Shown here: in pieces, positions 6,101 through 6,479 of the stretch
Layout: each line of letters starts with the position of its first letter
Numbering within the stretch: the first letter of the stretch is position 1
From: Candidatus Brevefilum sp.
GTDB taxonomy: Bacteria > Chloroflexota > Anaerolineae > Anaerolineales > Anaerolineaceae
NCBI GenBank assembly: GCA_007119455.1
Contig: SKPR01000215.1
Location: 1-6,479, forward strand
DNA length: 6,479 nucleotides
Direction: 5' to 3'
Notes under the pieces: generated by a model
Database searches by the model: none
What the model was told of the DNA's origin: nothing
The model's input: the letters and a program-made list of their open reading frames with translations, nothing else
Position numbers and translations under genes: made by a program

Positions 6101-6320
6101 CTGTAGGGTGGGCGCGGATTGCCTGCACCCCACGGGTCGTGGGGTGTGCGCCCACCATCAATTCACATTATAAATCAGGTCCCGAAGTGTACTGGATGAT
6201 TACCTATGATCAGTAGGCTGGCTCACCAGCTACTGTTTGACCGATTCTTATCGTTTACCGTAACCCCTGACCACCTGACTACCCAATCGCCTGGTCAACG
6301 ACAAAGTTCTGAGCAACGAG
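6101..6320 (+). repeat. Repeat copy C: complete 220-bp unit with nested palindrome
   Basis: The head is a nested inverted repeat. Outer arms are GGTGGGCGC (6107-6115) and GCGCCCACC (6148-6156); inner arms are CACCCCAC (6126-6133) and GTGGGGTG (6139-6146) with loop GGGTC. The body carries GCTGG-CTCA-CCAGC (6217-6230) and ends with the segment ATCGCCTGGTCAACGACAAA that also precedes copy C itself. This makes it a true tandem unit with a 220-bp period to copy D. Confidence 0.9.
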
Positions 6321-6479
6321 CTGTAGGGTGGGAGTGGATTGCCTGCACCCCACGGGTCGTGGGGTGTGCGCCCACCATCAATTCACAATATAAATTAGAT
6401 CCCGAAGTTGTACTGGATGATTACCTATGATCAGTAGGCTGGCTCACCAGCTACTGTTTGACCGATTCTTATCGTTTAC
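6321..6479 (+). repeat. Repeat copy D: unit cut by window edge
   Basis: Aligned with copy C from its first base, with one inserted T near 6409. The inner arms CACCCCAC (6346-6353) and GTGGGGTG (6359-6366) are intact. The left outer arm has changed to GGTGGGAGT (6327-6335), so only GGTGGG still pairs with the right arm (6368-6376). The last 63 bp (6417-6479) are identical to 6196-6258 in copy C, which points to recent duplication or gene conversion. Confidence 0.9.

Larger units (their letters stand above)
5719..6479. other. Gene-free region carrying a repeat array
   Basis: No credible coding sequence is present on either strand. The first 50 bp hold a direct repeat CCAGGT (5740-5745 and 5748-5753). 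From 5770 to the window edge the DNA is dominated by related palindrome-headed repeats, described individually. A tandem 8-mer TGATCACC (5858-5865, 5866-5873) lies between the first two copies. The array continues past 6479. Confidence 0.8.

Noticed and set aside
6206..6430. 74-residue open frame on the + strand in the repeat region
   Set aside because: It spans the junction of two repeat units, includes the palindromic head, and has no ribosome site; the frame is broken between copies by indels.
5770..6479. CRISPR array
   Set aside because: The repeats are about 200 bp, conserved through most of their length, with no short repeat/unique spacer pattern and no cas genes nearby.
5719..6479. 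tRNA or rRNA gene in the gene-free end
   Set aside because: No cloverleaf with conserved T-loop sequence and no rRNA signature could be found; the hairpins belong to the repeats.

Overview
The window looks like ordinary chromosomal DNA from an environmental bacterium. All supported genes lie on the + strand. The set of genes (a class I-type PPK2, a divergent M20 amidohydrolase, a CtpA-like S41 protease next to a YugP-like zinc peptidase) and the moderate GC content would fit Chloroflexota, perhaps Anaerolineae. That placement is an impression from gene content and protein style; there is no marker gene here to prove it.

Layout: 3-290 is the 3' end of a small multi-pass membrane protein cut by the window edge. 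299-955 is a HAD hydrolase of the pyrimidine 5'-nucleotidase (SDT1-like) type, whose stop codon lies inside a long hairpin. After a 160-bp AT-rich gap with a possible promoter and a perfect inverted repeat comes 1124-2188, a polyphosphate kinase 2 with a normal catalytic core and an extreme lysine-rich N-terminal tail. 2256-3497 is an M20 peptidase/amidohydrolase with intact metal ligands but an atypical lid domain. After a second AT-rich gap, 3667-4989 (membrane-anchored S41 processing protease with PDZ domain) and 5011-5718 (membrane zinc peptidase, HELGH) form a likely two-gene envelope-proteolysis operon with 21 bp between them.

The last 760 bp (5719-6479) contain no credible gene. They hold an array of long tandem repeats: a short precursor copy, then units with spacings of 197 and 220 bp, the last running off the window. 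Each unit is headed by a GC-rich REP-like palindrome (GTAGGGTGGGC...GCCCACC), in most copies with a second nested palindrome, followed by a conserved non-coding body with its own small hairpin.

How the genes work together: HAD nucleotidase and PPK2 both act on nucleotides/phosphate but have separate transcription signals, so a joint pathway is only a guess. The S41/zinc-peptidase pair plausibly shares a role in envelope protein quality control. The most unusual items are the PPK2 lysine tail, the twin CPPC motifs in the S41 linker, and the terminal repeat array. I see no clear evidence of a wholly new system such as a defence island or CRISPR.
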